64,000 nt of DNA from Cyanidiococcus yangmingshanensis (taxonomy: Eukaryota; Rhodophyta; Bangiophyceae; Cyanidiales; Cyanidiaceae). The stretch spans positions 186,001 through 250,000 of the forward strand of contig VWRR01000014.1 of the NCBI GenBank assembly GCA_013995675.1, written 5' to 3'. Shown here piece by piece: positions 44,889 through 56,054 of this stretch (positions within the stretch are counted from its first letter, which is position 1; every line of letters begins with the position of its first letter). The notes beneath the pieces were generated by a model. That model made no database searches and was not told the origin of the DNA. It was given only the letters and a program-made list of their open reading frames with translations. The translations under genes were made by a program, and so were the position numbers.

Positions 44889-44931
44889 CTGTCTGTATGC
44901 TTGAACGAGACTTGTGAGGAACGGCTCGCAT
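44889..44931 (+). repeat. Direct repeat copy 2 (43 bp)
   Basis: Second copy of the 43-bp unit with a single mismatch. The sequence between the copies is not repeated, so this is a spaced duplication rather than a tandem array. Confidence 0.9.
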
Positions 44932-45289
44932 ATCACTGCAGTGGTCGCATCATTTCACGGTCGTATGGGTGGCATTCTTCGTAATCATGAGAGAGCGACT
45001 CGCTCTCTATCGATACCGTATCGAAGAGTGCCCTATGGAGTTCTCGTCGGTAACTCTGCGATGCTTATACTGAGCAATCAGCGCCTCGGTTAAGGTCATT
45101 CACATCCTTTTTGGGTTCGGTTGGATAAGAATTCGAATATGGTGATGCAGAAGTTGCTTTTCGGACGCCTATTCCTCTCTACGGATGCGGTCGTGTGCCT
45201 GGATATCCTGGCGAGTATCGGGACCCGCTTGGCAATCACACGAATTGACTGATTCGAGTAGCGCAAGCTGGTGGTGAGTGGCTCTAGCG

Positions 45290-46309
45290 ATGGGTCTTCA
45301 AGGTGCATTCGCTTCGATATCCACGCTCGTTTCAGTTAACGCAGCGTTTGGTGGGAAGCCTCAAGACTATGCTTATCGGGTTGGAGTTGGTCAAAGCGCA
45401 ACGCAAGGAGCAGCTGCCGTTGCTGGGGTTCGAGCTACTGCGAGCGCGCCGCGACAGACAACGAACGAAAAACTTGGTTTCATTGGCGGAACAGGAAACA
45501 TGGGTTCTGCAATCATTCGAGGTCTTATCGAAACTCAGGCAGTCAGCCCGAGTGACATTCTCTCATCTGGTCGAGACCGTGAGAAACTTGATCGACTCTC
45601 AGCGGAGACGGGGTGCACTGTCGCTGCCGACCTGGCCACGCTCTGTGCCGAGGCCTCGACGCTCTTCCTCTGTGTGAAACCTGCTCAGTGTGAGGCAGTT
45701 CTTGATAGTGTGGCTGCCATAACTGGGGGGGCGTTGGAGACGAAACGGGTCATTTCAGTAGCTGCTGGCGTGCCGATAGCGACTTTGGAGCGATACCTGG
45801 GACGACAACGACCCGAGGCGAGGCATGCTCGGGTTCTTCGATGCATGCCGAATATTTTGGTGCGTTTTGGTCACGGCGTCACTGGTATAACACCAGGAAA
45901 CTTTGCCAGTGCCGAGGACGTTGCCTGGACGGAGCGATTGTTGGGACACTTGGGTGTGGCAACTGTCGTCGACGAGCACTTACTGGATGCGGTCGTGGCA
46001 GCGGCTGGCAGTGCACCTGCATTCGTGTTCATGTTCATGGAGGCGCTTACCGATGCCGCTGTCCGAGAAGGTCTCCCGCGCCAAGTTGCTCGCACTTTTG
46101 TTGTTCAAACAATGAGTGGAGCGGCGCAGATGGCTGCTCGGGAGGCGAAGACTCACCTGGGAGAGCTGCGGAACCGAGTTGAGTCCCCGGGCGGCACCAC
46201 GATCGCTGGCTCATGCGTCCTGGAGGAGAGCGGGTTCCGCAGGGCAGTGATGGCTGCGGCTGCAGCTGCTGCCGCTCGGTCCCGTTCACTTGGTACTCAC
46301 TACACCTGA
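45290..46309 (+). CDS. Pyrroline-5-carboxylate reductase
   Basis: 339 residues, intact. Reduces P5C to proline with NAD(P)H, the last step of proline synthesis. The first 60 residues are Ala/Ser/Gly-rich with few acids, likely a transit peptide. The Rossmann start KLGFIGGTGNMGSAIIRGLI follows, then LFLCVKPAQCEAVL, VISVAAGVPIATLE, VLRCMPNILVRFGHGVTGIT, and the C-terminal signature ESPGGTTIAGSCVLEESGFR, where the family normally reads PGGTTIAG-x-x-x-LE. The length beyond the presequence equals bacterial ProC. The frame opens with GTG four codons upstream; the ATG at 45290 is chosen. Confidence 0.95.
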   Translation: MGLQGAFASISTLVSVNAAFGGKPQDYAYRVGVGQSATQGAAAVAGVRATASAPRQTTNEKLGFIGGTGNMGSAIIRGLIETQAVSPSDILSSGRDREKLDRLSAETGCTVAADLATLCAEASTLFLCVKPAQCEAVLDSVAAITGGALETKRVISVAAGVPIATLERYLGRQRPEARHARVLRCMPNILVRFGHGVTGITPGNFASAEDVAWTERLLGHLGVATVVDEHLLDAVVAAAGSAPAFVFMFMEALTDAAVREGLPRQVARTFVVQTMSGAAQMAAREAKTHLGELRNRVESPGGTTIAGSCVLEESGFRRAVMAAAAAAAARSRSLGTHYT

Positions 46310-47455
46310 TGGATCGAGAATGAACGAGGGCGCATTTATACAAAGAGTGCGGGGGCCAGCAGCGCCTCAATATGCAATTTCCGAACACAGCGTGAGACGC
46401 GGGCGGATTCAGGAACGGACCGAACATTCACCGTTCATATGAATTCGGAAAGACGTCGAGGTTGTGCGGTTTTGACTTGACGCGCTGGGCGGTACGACCG
46501 CGAACTGAGACTCTCCAGCGTTTCCGCGTCTCTTTTTGAGCGAACCGGAGAAAAGCGCCTCGTCATCTGTGCGCCAGCGTTGAGCGGACCAACTTGTGTG
46601 CTCTTTCTTGTCGCCCAATGGCAATCGTTTCCCATTGCAAGGCAAAAGGTTCAGTATATAAAGCAAACGTTACCTCAATCGATGATGCTGTTCGGATGAA
46701 CCACTCTGCCGACTCGGTTGGCTTGGAAACATTCATGACTGGCGATCCTGCTCACCCAGGTTGCCATGATTGAGCGCGAGTCCACTCGCTGCCAGGCACA
46801 GGGCGTGCGGTCCGTTTGAATCTATCTCAAGCGATTCGACTTGAATGAGTGCCAGATCTTTTTTGCTCGTCCTGGCTTTACGAATGGTGCCCAATGTGTA
46901 CCCACCATCATCAGCATACGAGGTAGCTGGGTGTGAAATGCATACCCCATGTTCTCCATTCCTTGGAAATATATCGTGCTTAGGTGCAAATTGCGGGCTG
47001 CCTGCGAAGATGGCCGCTTTTCTGCCTAGATGAAAATCCTAGTAGGACGCCTTCAAGACCGTCTGAGGTCACAAATTCCAGGTTTCATGCACCGAATCGA
47101 TGCTCCCCCACATGCGCCAAGATGGAAATCGATTTCCAAGATGGTCAAACAGGCTCAAGTTTCAGAGACTTGGTCTTCCAATCATCCCCGTCGCGATCAG
47201 CATCAACAAAACCACATGTCTTCGAAAGAGCAACCGGCCTCGATGCAGTCCATCATCGTAATCGACACGGCTTGAGCTCCATACATGCCAAAAGAAAGAC
47301 TCATTTCTCCAAAGCGCGAAGAGATCTCAGAGATTTCATTTGAGCCCATCCTCGCTCGGTTCCCAGAAGAGACAGAGGCACGAGCGCAAACGCGGCTGCG
47401 ATCTCTCCGCCACGAGCGGTCTTGATTCGCTCGGCAATCATCTTGCGACTCCGTT
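46310..47455. other. Convergent intergenic region, 1.1 kb
   Basis: Between P5C reductase and pantothenate synthetase stops. Open frames (for example 47030-47275 plus, 46409-46666 minus) are unrecognised. No repeat or RNA gene was seen. Confidence 0.35.
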
Positions 47456-48475
47456 TCATTCAAGAGCCTCGGTGGGTACCTCCATTTCTCCTCTTCCGTT
47501 TTCAATCTGCACCGAAAGACGAATATTGTCGATGAGGCGGGTGGATCCTACGAACACCGCGACCGCCATGACAGCTGTCGATAAGGTCGATGGCAGTGGC
47601 GTGTCACCTCGTAGATCGAGTCGTTGCGGCTCGACCGGATAGCCTCCGCCTAGGTCTTGCCAATCGTCAGCGTCCGACAAACCAATGTACTGAACGTGCA
47701 TCGAAGGTTCTGTTTGGATCACGCTGAGCGTTGTCGAAGCGGCCTGCCAGAGATCCCCATAACAGGCGGATTCTCCATGCATACTGCGCTTTTGGCAGCA
47801 CGCTGCCCAGTTATCACGGCCTGCGCACAACGCACGATAAATAACTGCAGCAGTTTCCCGTTCCTTCGCCGTCAAATACTGGTTTCGACTGCTCATTGCG
47901 AGGCCGCTACGCTCACGATAGGTTGGTCCAATGCGTATCGTAACTGGCATGTTCAAGTCACGAACCATATGCCGTACGACACAGCACTGTTGTGCGTCTT
48001 TGGCGCCAAACCAGGCGTCATCAGGATGCACGATATGCAGTAGCTTGCTTACCACCGTGGCAACGCCACGAAAGAACGTTGGCCGAAAGGCACCTTCACT
48101 GCGAGGATGATGACTCGGTCGCCCACTTGGTACATCTACCACTGTTTGCTCAGCGATTCCCCGCGGATACAGTTCGTTGCTATCTAGCGGTGCGAAAACT
48201 ACCTCAACGCCCAAGTTCGCACAGCGAGCCACGTCTGCTGGCTCTGTACGCGGATAGCGTTCGAGGTCTTCACCGGCAGCGAACTGAAGCGGGTTCACAA
48301 ATATCGTCACGAGGACAAAGGTGCCCGCGAACTTTGCTGCCCGAATCAGAGACTCGTGGCCTTCATGAAGAGCACCCATCGTCATGACCACGGCGATGCG
48401 CTGCCGCGTGTTGACTCGCTCGTCTAGCTTCTTGCGGAGCGCGCGTACCTCCGCAACTGTTCGTAGTAGTTGCAT
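47456..48475 (-). CDS. panC: Pantothenate synthetase (pantoate-beta-alanine ligase)
   Basis: 339 residues, intact. Condenses pantoate and beta-alanine with ATP, the last step of vitamin B5 synthesis. The adenylate-forming HIGH-type motif is in VVMTMGALHEGHESLIRAAK. VTIFVNPLQFAAGEDLERYP, VVSKLLHIVHPDDAWFGAKD and the KMSKS-equivalent YRERSGLAMSSRNQYL follow. There is an insert of about 15 residues after ALCAGRDNW compared with bacterial PanC. No clear presequence is seen, so a cytosolic location is likely, as in plants. The first ATG is at 48475; the DUF493 gene is divergent and its upstream region begins right next to it. Confidence 0.95.
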   Translation of the reverse strand: MQLLRTVAEVRALRKKLDERVNTRQRIAVVMTMGALHEGHESLIRAAKFAGTFVLVTIFVNPLQFAAGEDLERYPRTEPADVARCANLGVEVVFAPLDSNELYPRGIAEQTVVDVPSGRPSHHPRSEGAFRPTFFRGVATVVSKLLHIVHPDDAWFGAKDAQQCCVVRHMVRDLNMPVTIRIGPTYRERSGLAMSSRNQYLTAKERETAAVIYRALCAGRDNWAACCQKRSMHGESACYGDLWQAASTTLSVIQTEPSMHVQYIGLSDADDWQDLGGGYPVEPQRLDLRGDTPLPSTLSTAVMAVAVFVGSTRLIDNIRLSVQIENGRGEMEVPTEALE

Positions 48476-48932
48476 CGTTCTCAAAACCCTGTCAGTTCTC
48501 GTTCAAGTCGCTGCAGGCCGAAAATGTATGATCAAGAGTGCGAATGGCGCTACTGGTATATCCAACGTTCACGAGCGGCAACGTCATGAACAATAGGAAA
48601 GAAAGCTTGGTTGGGTACTGCCCTGTCTCCCGAGTCCGCACCAAAGGTCGCCAGCTTCGTCGCCACTCTGGCCAGGCACTGGAACGCATTGCGGGAAGCA
48701 GCCGTTGCGGACAGGCGTTTGCAGCTCCTGAGCGTGATGTCCTGGGGGGTCGGTTTCAGTCTCGCTATCAACTGCTACGACGCAATCTTTTCGCTGGAAT
48801 GGTCTCAGCAGAGACAGACCTGTTCGTGTTTCAAGTGCGTTTTCGAACAAGTGCTCGACATCACTGCGAGAATGGTTGCTGAACAGGACTCGATCGCGAG
48901 CAAGTCTGCTTCGGCACAGTACCGTTCCCGAA

Positions 48933-49283
48933 ATGTTGCTACGGGGGTTTCCCAATCCTGGAGCTTTTAACTCTGACGGAAAGCGAAGAATTATCGAGGA
49001 ACTTGTTCAATTTCCAACAGACTTTGAGTTTAAAATTGTGGGGTTGCGTCAAGGCGACTTTACTGCTGACGTTGCAGGACTCGTTGCCGGAGCACTGCAG
49101 CGCGCGGAGAACCTCGACGTGCGGAACACGTCCAGCATGGATGAACGAGTTCGTGTGACGAAGGTGCGAGACCGTGGCAAGTATCGCTCTGTTACCATTG
49201 TAGCGTTTTGTGAGACCGGAGCTCAGGTCTACAGCGTCTACGAGGCCCTCGAACGGGATCCGCGTGTGCTCTTCAAGTTCTAA
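48933..49283 (+). CDS. YbeD/DUF493 family protein, probably longer at the N-terminus
   Basis: The 116 residues from the ATG at 48933 contain the complete DUF493 domain: FPTDFEFKIVGLRQGDFTAD, then VRVTKVRDRGKYRSVTIVAF and a final helix TGAQVYSVYEALERDPRVLF. It matches the ferredoxin-like fold of E. coli YbeD. Relatives in plants are plastid-targeted; the function is unknown. Upstream, from 48586 on, an ATG frame that looks like an Arg/Ser-rich transit peptide (MNNRKESLVGYCPVSRVRTK) is open in another frame, and a third frame bridges the two. The locus may therefore start near 48586 with frameshifts between. Confidence 0.78.
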   Translation: MLLRGFPNPGAFNSDGKRRIIEELVQFPTDFEFKIVGLRQGDFTADVAGLVAGALQRAENLDVRNTSSMDERVRVTKVRDRGKYRSVTIVAFCETGAQVYSVYEALERDPRVLFKF

Positions 49284-49962
49284 GACGCATCATTTGCTCT
49301 GTCCCAGGGAACTTACTGGGACGTGAACTGGCACACGTGAAGGCGTTGCATTCTACTCGGTATCGTTCGATGTGCTTGCAAGGTCGAGCACTCGAACGCT
49401 GACCAGAGAACGTTGTGATGTACGCCAGTGTGAACGAGTGGATCGAGTGACCGACATATTCACCAAATGACGCGGCAAATTTGCCAAGATGAACAACATT
49501 TATGGACAGCACGGTGCCTTTACGCTTACTGGACCGTATTCTCTGCAGATGATATGGCGATTTGGATGTCTTGGGTCATAATGCGACGCAATGGAGCAAG
49601 CATGAACGCTGGTGCCCAAGGTTGTTCGAATACCTTTACAAGCTGGCTAGGCATCGATCCATCGTCTATAGCGTTCCAGACAAGTGTCAGAAATTGAGGC
49701 TACCTCTGCGCTACAGACTTTATGCTAACTGTGTGCTCGGTTTGTACAGCGAGGATGGCGTCGAACCTGAACGCGCCGGCCGCAGTGTTCGCAGCGCTTG
49801 TTTCTCATCGCAGTCATTCGTTTTCGCGTTGAAAGGGGTCTTGGTAGCGGAGATCTGGACTCGCAGGTCTCATACGGTGACAATGCTGCATCTATCGGGC
49901 CAGCTAAGGTCATTATCGGAGCCATGTCGCCAAATTCATGATCATGGATCGCTCCGGAAAGC
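49284..49962. other. Convergent intergenic region with one protein-like ORF
   Basis: On the plus strand the frame 49562-49969 contains a protein-like stretch (WCPRLFEYLYKLARHRSIVY) but no ATG start of its own. An upstream ATG frame (near 49488) could join it through one surplus base. No family was recognised, so no gene is called. Confidence 0.25.
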
Positions 49963-50739
49963 TCAGTAGGTGACATCTCGGATCAGCACTGGTAAACGAT
50001 TGATCCGCGAGAACGTATCGATGAATTCGCTCAAGGAAACGTTCAGCTTGAGGTCAGTTGCGCCTCCCCCGAGCCAAAAAAAGTCATCACCACAGCGTTG
50101 TAGCCACGTGACCAGGGCCGAGGCCACTAGAATTGGCATGGGTGTGCGCATGCCCAGAGGGGTGACTGCATTATACCCGTAACCAGTGAGCTGCTCACAG
50201 GTCTCTGCTGCTGCAACTTGGTATCGAATTTGACTGCGGGACACTGGGAAGCAAGTGCATAGCTCCGGTGAACTCCGAACTGCTTGTGTCACTTTATCGG
50301 CATGAAGCCGAGCAGGGTACGGCAGCACCACGCAGACATAAAGTGGAGCAACCGAGCTGCAAGCCGAGCCATCCTGATCTGTCACTCGAATATTCTCCAG
50401 GACGAGCGACTTGCACAGATGGTAGACGGTTGGGGCTGGCTCGAGGTATTGTCGTCGTTGCTCCAACGTCCACGAATAGTACGCCGTTGGACAGCGACGG
50501 AACTGACAGTGCCGCAAACCAATAGCTGCAGCCAGGACGACGAGACGCACAGCAGCCTGATCGGTAAGCACTTTTTGAACACGACCCGATATGAGCGCGT
50601 CTGTGGCAGCGTTTAGGCGCCCCAGTTCCTGCAACTTCACCCGCGACTTTTCAAGCAACGTTTTGGCTGGTTGCGAACCAGTTTGTGTTGCATCAACTCG
50701 GTCACGTTCTGCACGAATCCCTTCAACATTAGGTTGCAT
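49963..50739 (-). CDS. YbaK/ProX-type aminoacyl-tRNA deacylase domain protein
   Basis: 258 residues, intact, starting at the ATG at 50739. The N-terminal 45 residues are a charged helix (LLEKSRVKLQELGRLNAATD). The C-terminal half has the YbaK fold marks: SRSQIRYQVAAAETCEQLTG, GYNAVTPLGMRTPMPILVAS and the active-site-loop FFWLGGGATDLKLNVSLSEF, equivalent to the GGG-x-x-x-x-L of bacterial editing domains. Such domains hydrolyse mischarged Ala- or Cys-tRNA(Pro) in trans; here the substrate is unknown. A basic, Cys-rich middle (LRHCQFRRCPTAYYSW) separates the parts. Confidence 0.8.
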   Translation of the reverse strand: MQPNVEGIRAERDRVDATQTGSQPAKTLLEKSRVKLQELGRLNAATDALISGRVQKVLTDQAAVRLVVLAAAIGLRHCQFRRCPTAYYSWTLEQRRQYLEPAPTVYHLCKSLVLENIRVTDQDGSACSSVAPLYVCVVLPYPARLHADKVTQAVRSSPELCTCFPVSRSQIRYQVAAAETCEQLTGYGYNAVTPLGMRTPMPILVASALVTWLQRCGDDFFWLGGGATDLKLNVSLSEFIDTFSRINRLPVLIRDVTY

Positions 50740-51028
50740 ATCGTTTTCGTAAATCAGAGCCTTGTGGCCTTTGCACGAGCGTGAGACAAAAACTCGAAAA
50801 CGAGCCGGTAAGCGTTTTTGCCTCGTGTCGACCTACACCAAGGCTTGTCGCTGTCGTCTTGAAGGGGTATTTTGCCAAAAAAACAAAAGCCTGCTCAGAG
50901 TCGACTATTCCGGAGACGAATTGAGCTGACTCTGATCATGTCATTGGTGAATGTCTTGTGGAAATCTAGGCGGATTGAAAATATTTTGAAAACAAAGCCC
51001 TAGCTGGAGCTAGCGTCTGTTTCGCGGT
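50740..51028. other. Intergenic, 5' of the YbaK-like gene
   Basis: AT-richer than the surroundings, with short A and T runs near 50875-51000. It probably holds the promoter of the YbaK-like gene; no gene seen. Confidence 0.35.
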
Positions 51029-51650
51029 TCAGAGCAGGCAGTCTACCCTGGTCGACTGCACAACGGCGCGAGATACGCAGAAGTCAGTTTTCTCTGCGAG
51101 CAACTTATCATCACGTACCGAGTCGTTTCGCCCTATCAGGCAAGTGTATTCGATCCTGGTTGACTCAGCGCGAAACAGGCCCAGGGCCTTGTAGTAGAGA
51201 CGTCGACCACAACTGACGCTAGGGTCTGACCTGGAAGTGTAGCGATCAGCAGGAAGCTCTAGAACGCAGTTTCGATCGGGGAACCACACAAGTGCAGCGC
51301 GACCACGAAGCGCGGTCTGATACCTTGACGCACACGCCGAGACGAGTGGCTGCCTCCCCGTCTACAGAAACAGAACATGGTGCCTGCCCTGACTGCACGA
51401 GACACCCAGCATCTAGAGCCTTGCCGCGGCAATGTCATCGCAGGCCTCGCAACGCTGCAGTTTCACTTGGAAAGCGACCGGCGACTGATTGCATCACTGG
51501 AAGCGGTGCTGTAGACAGCGCGACTCGCGATCCGGTAGACAACGCACTCCGAACAAGCCGATCAGCTTCAGACAACTCGAACCAGCCAAGGTTCCATCCA
51601 TTGAATTCTTTATACTGCGATCCATCTGATGTCTCCGTTACGTAGAGCAT
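51029..51650 (-). CDS. Candidate unrecognised gene, about 206 codons, interrupted
   Basis: The first frame starts at the ATG at 51650 (MLYVTETSDGSQYKEFNGWN...) and continues, past one in-frame TGA at 51435, into PCSVSVDGEAATRLGVCVKV. One surplus base further on, near 51310, leads into the last frame (LVWFPDRNCVLELPADRYTS, then YYKALGLFRAESTRIEYTCL), which stops at 51029. Composition is protein-like throughout, rich in aromatics and without low complexity. I do not recognise the family. The TGA could be a base error, a pair of compensating indels, or a genuine stop that makes this two ORFs. Confidence 0.4.
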
Positions 51651-52000
51651 GCGCGTTCATGATTCGGGCCTATCGTTTCGATCCATGAAAACCTGCAGTT
51701 TCATCGATGAGTTTTGCCCAGGTGAACGCTCGCAGTGAACAATCGCACTGCAGAGACGCTACCTTCGATTCTGCACAAAATCTCTTGGATACATGCCCAG
51801 CGACAGTCTATCCATCTCGATCGGACGACAACTCAAGCGTTTGTTGTACTTCTGTTCGATCGGCACGCTGCAAGTCTGTGCTCTGCAGCGGTTGCTTGGC
51901 CATCGCGCCTTCAGAGGAGTGCTTTCCGCCATCGACATCCCAGGCCATGATAGAAGGCTCCGCTGTCGGGGCCAGTGAGACTCCGTATTGCTCTGCATGC
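51651..52000. other. Short intergenic region
   Basis: 350 bp between the candidate gene's start and the stop of the STRA6-like gene, both on the minus strand. No feature recognised. Confidence 0.3.
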
Positions 52001-55000
52001 TCAAGCTTTGGTATTTTTCTGTGCAGCCTGTTGGGTGAACCGCCGCTCCATGGCACTGTAAATACGAGTCCGAGCGCGATACCAGACCATGTCCGGCATA
52101 AGGGCGAGAACCAAGAGCAATCGCCATATCGGAGCCATTGGAGGGTGGACGGCTCTCGCGGAACTTGAACTCACTAGACCATTCGGACTTGTCGGCTGCT
52201 TCGTCAATTTTGTATCCTTCCCGTCCGCCCGACGATTCGGCGTGAACAGCTTCTTGCTCGGTCCGCGCTGTTCTTGACGCAGGCCTTGCTGTCGACGCGA
52301 GCTCGCTCGTAACAAAAGTAATGTACAGAGTCGATTCACGAAGGGGTGGTGGTGTGCGTCATAGGCCAGTGCCACGGTTGTGAAAGCTGCCGTGAATCCG
52401 TCTAGGACAGAGAGTTTCTTGCTCCAGGGGTTCGAGTCAATTCGGCCAATGTACAGAGCAAACAAGAGTAAGTAAATAACCACCCGACCAATGACCCACC
52501 AGATGCCGCTCGCAAGAATCCACGCCGATTCGCCGATATCAGTTAGAATAAAAGCGAAAACGCGACGGCGATACAACTGGGTGGCGACCACTCGGTTCAG
52601 CATCCAGTAGCCAATGGTGTTTTTCGTGATTGAAATGACCCCTGTGGCAAGCCACGTTAAAGCGATACCGAGGGCGATCACTCGAGAGCGGCTCCAGGTA
52701 AGTAAAAAGAGAGCGCCACCAACGACGAGTGCAGAGAGCGCAAAACCCCAGAGCGTGCACCACGCTGACATACCGAGAACGAAACTCACCCGGTGAAGCT
52801 TGTTTTTGTTCACCATGAATTCGCGATCGAAGAGTGAATAGCGCCCCGAACGATACGCGTGATTCAGTTTCCGATAATTGCCCGGCATCATAAAGCTCTC
52901 CGACAAGGTTACGATCAGACCAGCCACGGCACCAACAGAGAACGAGACATAGACCACCCATGGGGTCGGCGAGATGCGCGTACCGCGGACAACCCAACCC
53001 ACGTTGACGATAAAGGTAGCAAACCAAATCAAGCCAGCAAAAGAGGCACAACTGAGAAGCACCTGGAGAATCTGGGCTATTTGGATGCGCGTCGGCACCA
53101 CGATGCCCTCCTTCTCAAGCAGTTGGCCAGTCCAAATGAGTCGATTCGATTCGCAAGCGTAGAGAAATTTGCGTTTGGCGTACTTGAGAAAGCTCTCACG
53201 GGGATCCTCAACTTCCACGAAAACGGAGAGGTCACCGAGATCCTCCGCGTGCCGCATTTTCTCATGCAGACTGATCGCTTGGCGCATGAGCATGAGCGTC
53301 TTGCGGCGGCCCCACGGGAGCAACTGTTCAGCGACTCGCTGGAAACGGGGTCGTCGGATCCATTTCGAGGAGGATCGAAACCATGGGATTCGAGTTCGGA
53401 ACAGCGCTGATTGCACCATCGCCAGGTAGGTTTGGAAGAAGAGGCAAATGCCGCCAAAAACAAGCGTCACAATCATCAAAGCAGAGTATGGCCCAGAGCG
53501 GAGGTCGGTGCGCAACTTGGCAAACTGTGAACTGCCCCAGTTAATGCGTACCAGGAACCAAGTCACGAAGAAAGGTACAAACGTACATACAATCGTCACC
53601 CAGGCCGAAATAACCGCCGATGTGGGTGTCGATAGGCGACAATTCACCATATTCAAAGGCACCAAAATAATCAGACCCACAATGACACTGAGCAAAAGTG
53701 TCATGATCCATGAGTAACCCACCCGTGCCATCACACAAACCGTTGAACTGCATTTCCAGGCAAGATCGACGACATAGAGCAACGCAATGCCATAGGTTAC
53801 CACGGTCAACATAAAAAAGAGAAACACCAACGTTGTGTAACTGAGGGAGCGTGCATCGTCCAAAACCATATCCAAAACCTTTTGAGAATCGCGAGCCATA
53901 CGCAAACCCACATCCATTACCCGTTGAGCTTGCTTCCGGATATGTTTTGATGTTGTGTGCGCGAGACTCCTGCCACGTTTCAGCGCCACATTGGAGTCGC
54001 TGCCGCCATTCTGATAGGAGGGAGTTTGCGCGCCACTCGATGGCGTCGAGCTAGGCTCCGAATTCAAGGTAGACTGCTCGGGGGTGAGGTCCGCGGTCTC
54101 GGCATCATGAAAGCCGCTGTAAAAGTCTGTCATGGTGAGGAGCGTCTCTTCGCCGGGCCCAAGAGCCACTGAGCCTCCACTTTCCGCCACTTCCCGAATA
54201 ACCGCCAGCTCAGAGATTGGAATGTCTCGCTCTAGCTCGACACCGCTAAATGCTTCGAACGCTGCGTCGCAGTCGTCGAAGTATGTGGCACCTGCCACTC
54301 CGTCGGCCTCGGTGACGTAAAAGCCATCTGCACCACCGCGTCCGCCGTGAATGCTGGCCAGTTCAAAATAGTCCGCGACGAGCAGCGAGCGAAATGTATC
54401 TAAATCACATGCGTCGGAACCCACCTCGGCAAATAAGAAATCAATCAATGGAATGAGGCTCTTCTCTCCGACGCGGTACATATAGCTGCGAAGACTCTGC
54501 GGTGTAAGCAGTCCACTTTCGTTGCCTCCTGATAGGGCCTCAAACGCGAGCCGAATCGCCACGTCGGGTACTTCCAAATCATCGTTGATATCGAATGTCT
54601 GCTCTACTGAAATGCGATTCGCAGACCAGAGGCAGCAGCCTGCATTCTTGAATGCCACAGTGAGCAACGCCATAGCTCTGGCCCAAAGAGTTCTGCCGCA
54701 ATTTCAGCCAGATCTAGCTCCGGATTCGGATGCTGCATGGAACGCTCGGTCCCAGAAGTTGCGATTAACGGCTCACACCGGTGTTCCGAAACCGCTGGTG
54801 CGGCACCGGCGTCGATCCTTGTATCAGTGTCATTCGACTCGAGCACGCTATTCAGCATTGTCGTCGCGTCCGTGGATGGAACGGTGTTGTTCGCATTCGG
54901 CACCAACAGCGGCTTGGTCACGCCAGGCTTCGAAACTGCGCTCGGACTCGACGAGTTGCCAACGCCTGACCAGTTCAAAAAGTACCTCCGTATCGGAAAA

Positions 55001-55423
55001 GCTCAGCAAGTTTTCATCCTCTTCGCGTTGCTTTCCAAGTGCGAAAGCTTTGATCCGATAGCGACTGCGAAGAAACCAGGACACGTCTTGCTCCGTTACG
55101 ATGCCGTCGTGCCTCTCTGGAACGTTTGTGCTTCGCATCAACGTTGCCGCGTACATCAACTCCGCGAGCGCTTCTTTGTACGGCTTCGGCAGCTGAAAGT
55201 GCATAGGTGTGCCCACTATCCGAAACAGCTTCTGTCGTTCATGCGGAGGCTCCTCGTGCGAAACCGTGCCGTTGACAGTGTCTCTCGAGCGGTGCTGGTG
55301 AAAGCGTGACGCATGTGATGCCACTGACTGAGCACTTCGGCGGATGGACGATACAAACCAACTTGCCGTCCTTCGATGCGTCGCCGCTCCAGGGTCTACG
55401 ACAGCGTCGTTGGCGGCATCCAT
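52001..55423 (-). CDS. STRA6-like multi-pass membrane protein with long N-terminal region
   Basis: About 1139 residues. The N-terminal 400 residues are soluble and partly acidic, with helical blocks such as FRIVGTPMHFQLPKPYKEAL and VAIRLAFEALSGGNESGLLT. About nine hydrophobic helices follow (for example SLSYTTLVFLFFMLTVVTYG, ALSALVVGGALFLLTW). The last third resembles STRA6/RBP-receptor proteins: VVIYLLLFALYIGRIDSNPW, LDGFTAAFTTVALAYDAHHH followed by PFVNRLCTLLLL, and a final IWRLLLVLALMPDMVWYRAR. In vertebrates STRA6 moves retinol from its carrier; the algal function is unknown. Surplus bases fall between about 54980 and 54680, so three frames cover the N-terminus; the 890 residues from 54673 on are in one frame. 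The ATG at 55423 is the first that fits. Confidence 0.6.
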
Positions 55424-56054
55424 GGAACATTCGGTAGAGTGCAGAACGCACACCAGTACACGTGCAGCTTTGAATCGAGCGGGTGGCGCAAAAGCAGTCG
55501 GAGGCCGACAACACGTACTTCCATGATTGTCTCATTTATTTTGCCGTTGTTTCCGAGCAACGCGGTCGCACTTCGAGATGATCGGGAGACACGTTTTAAT
55601 CATGTACAAATATATTCAATTTGATATTTATATAGGACATCACTGTTCCTCACGATGCCGTTGCGTGTTAACGCCTCATTGACGCGTTCTGAGGTCTAGA
55701 GTCGTCGGCTATACGCCTCATCGATTTCCATGCAAAAAAGTTCTATGGTGAATTTCATAACCGGTCGCAGATTGGATCTGATCGGAACGCACTTTCCTGG
55801 ACTGTGTTGCCTGTAGATCTGTCTATGGTGTTGGTGAATAGGGTTCGCATAGCACGCACCCCCTCAACTCGGCGATGTCATTCAACCTTGATGGCATCTG
55901 GGAGACATTACAAAGTATCATCTCCAGTCCATCTTCCGGTGGGGATAATTGCGAGACTTGGCCTCAGAACGTAAGGGCCATGTTCACCTCGCCGCTTTCG
56001 GGAAAAGTGGTTGTGTCACAGGGAACTCTCTGTCGTCTTGCCCTTCGCCTTGAG
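55424..56054. other. Intergenic between two minus-strand genes
   Basis: 631 bp with an AT-rich stretch near 55600-55650, probably the STRA6-like promoter. The plus-strand open frame across 55875-56339 lies antisense to the kinase gene and is not coding. Confidence 0.35.

Larger units (their letters stand above)
44515..45289. promoter_or_regulatory. Divergent region, ALYREF / P5C reductase, with a 43-bp direct repeat
   Basis: 775 bp between divergent genes. It holds a directly repeated 43-bp unit (44777-44819 and 44889-44931). It may also contain the missing 5' end of ALYREF. Confidence 0.4.
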
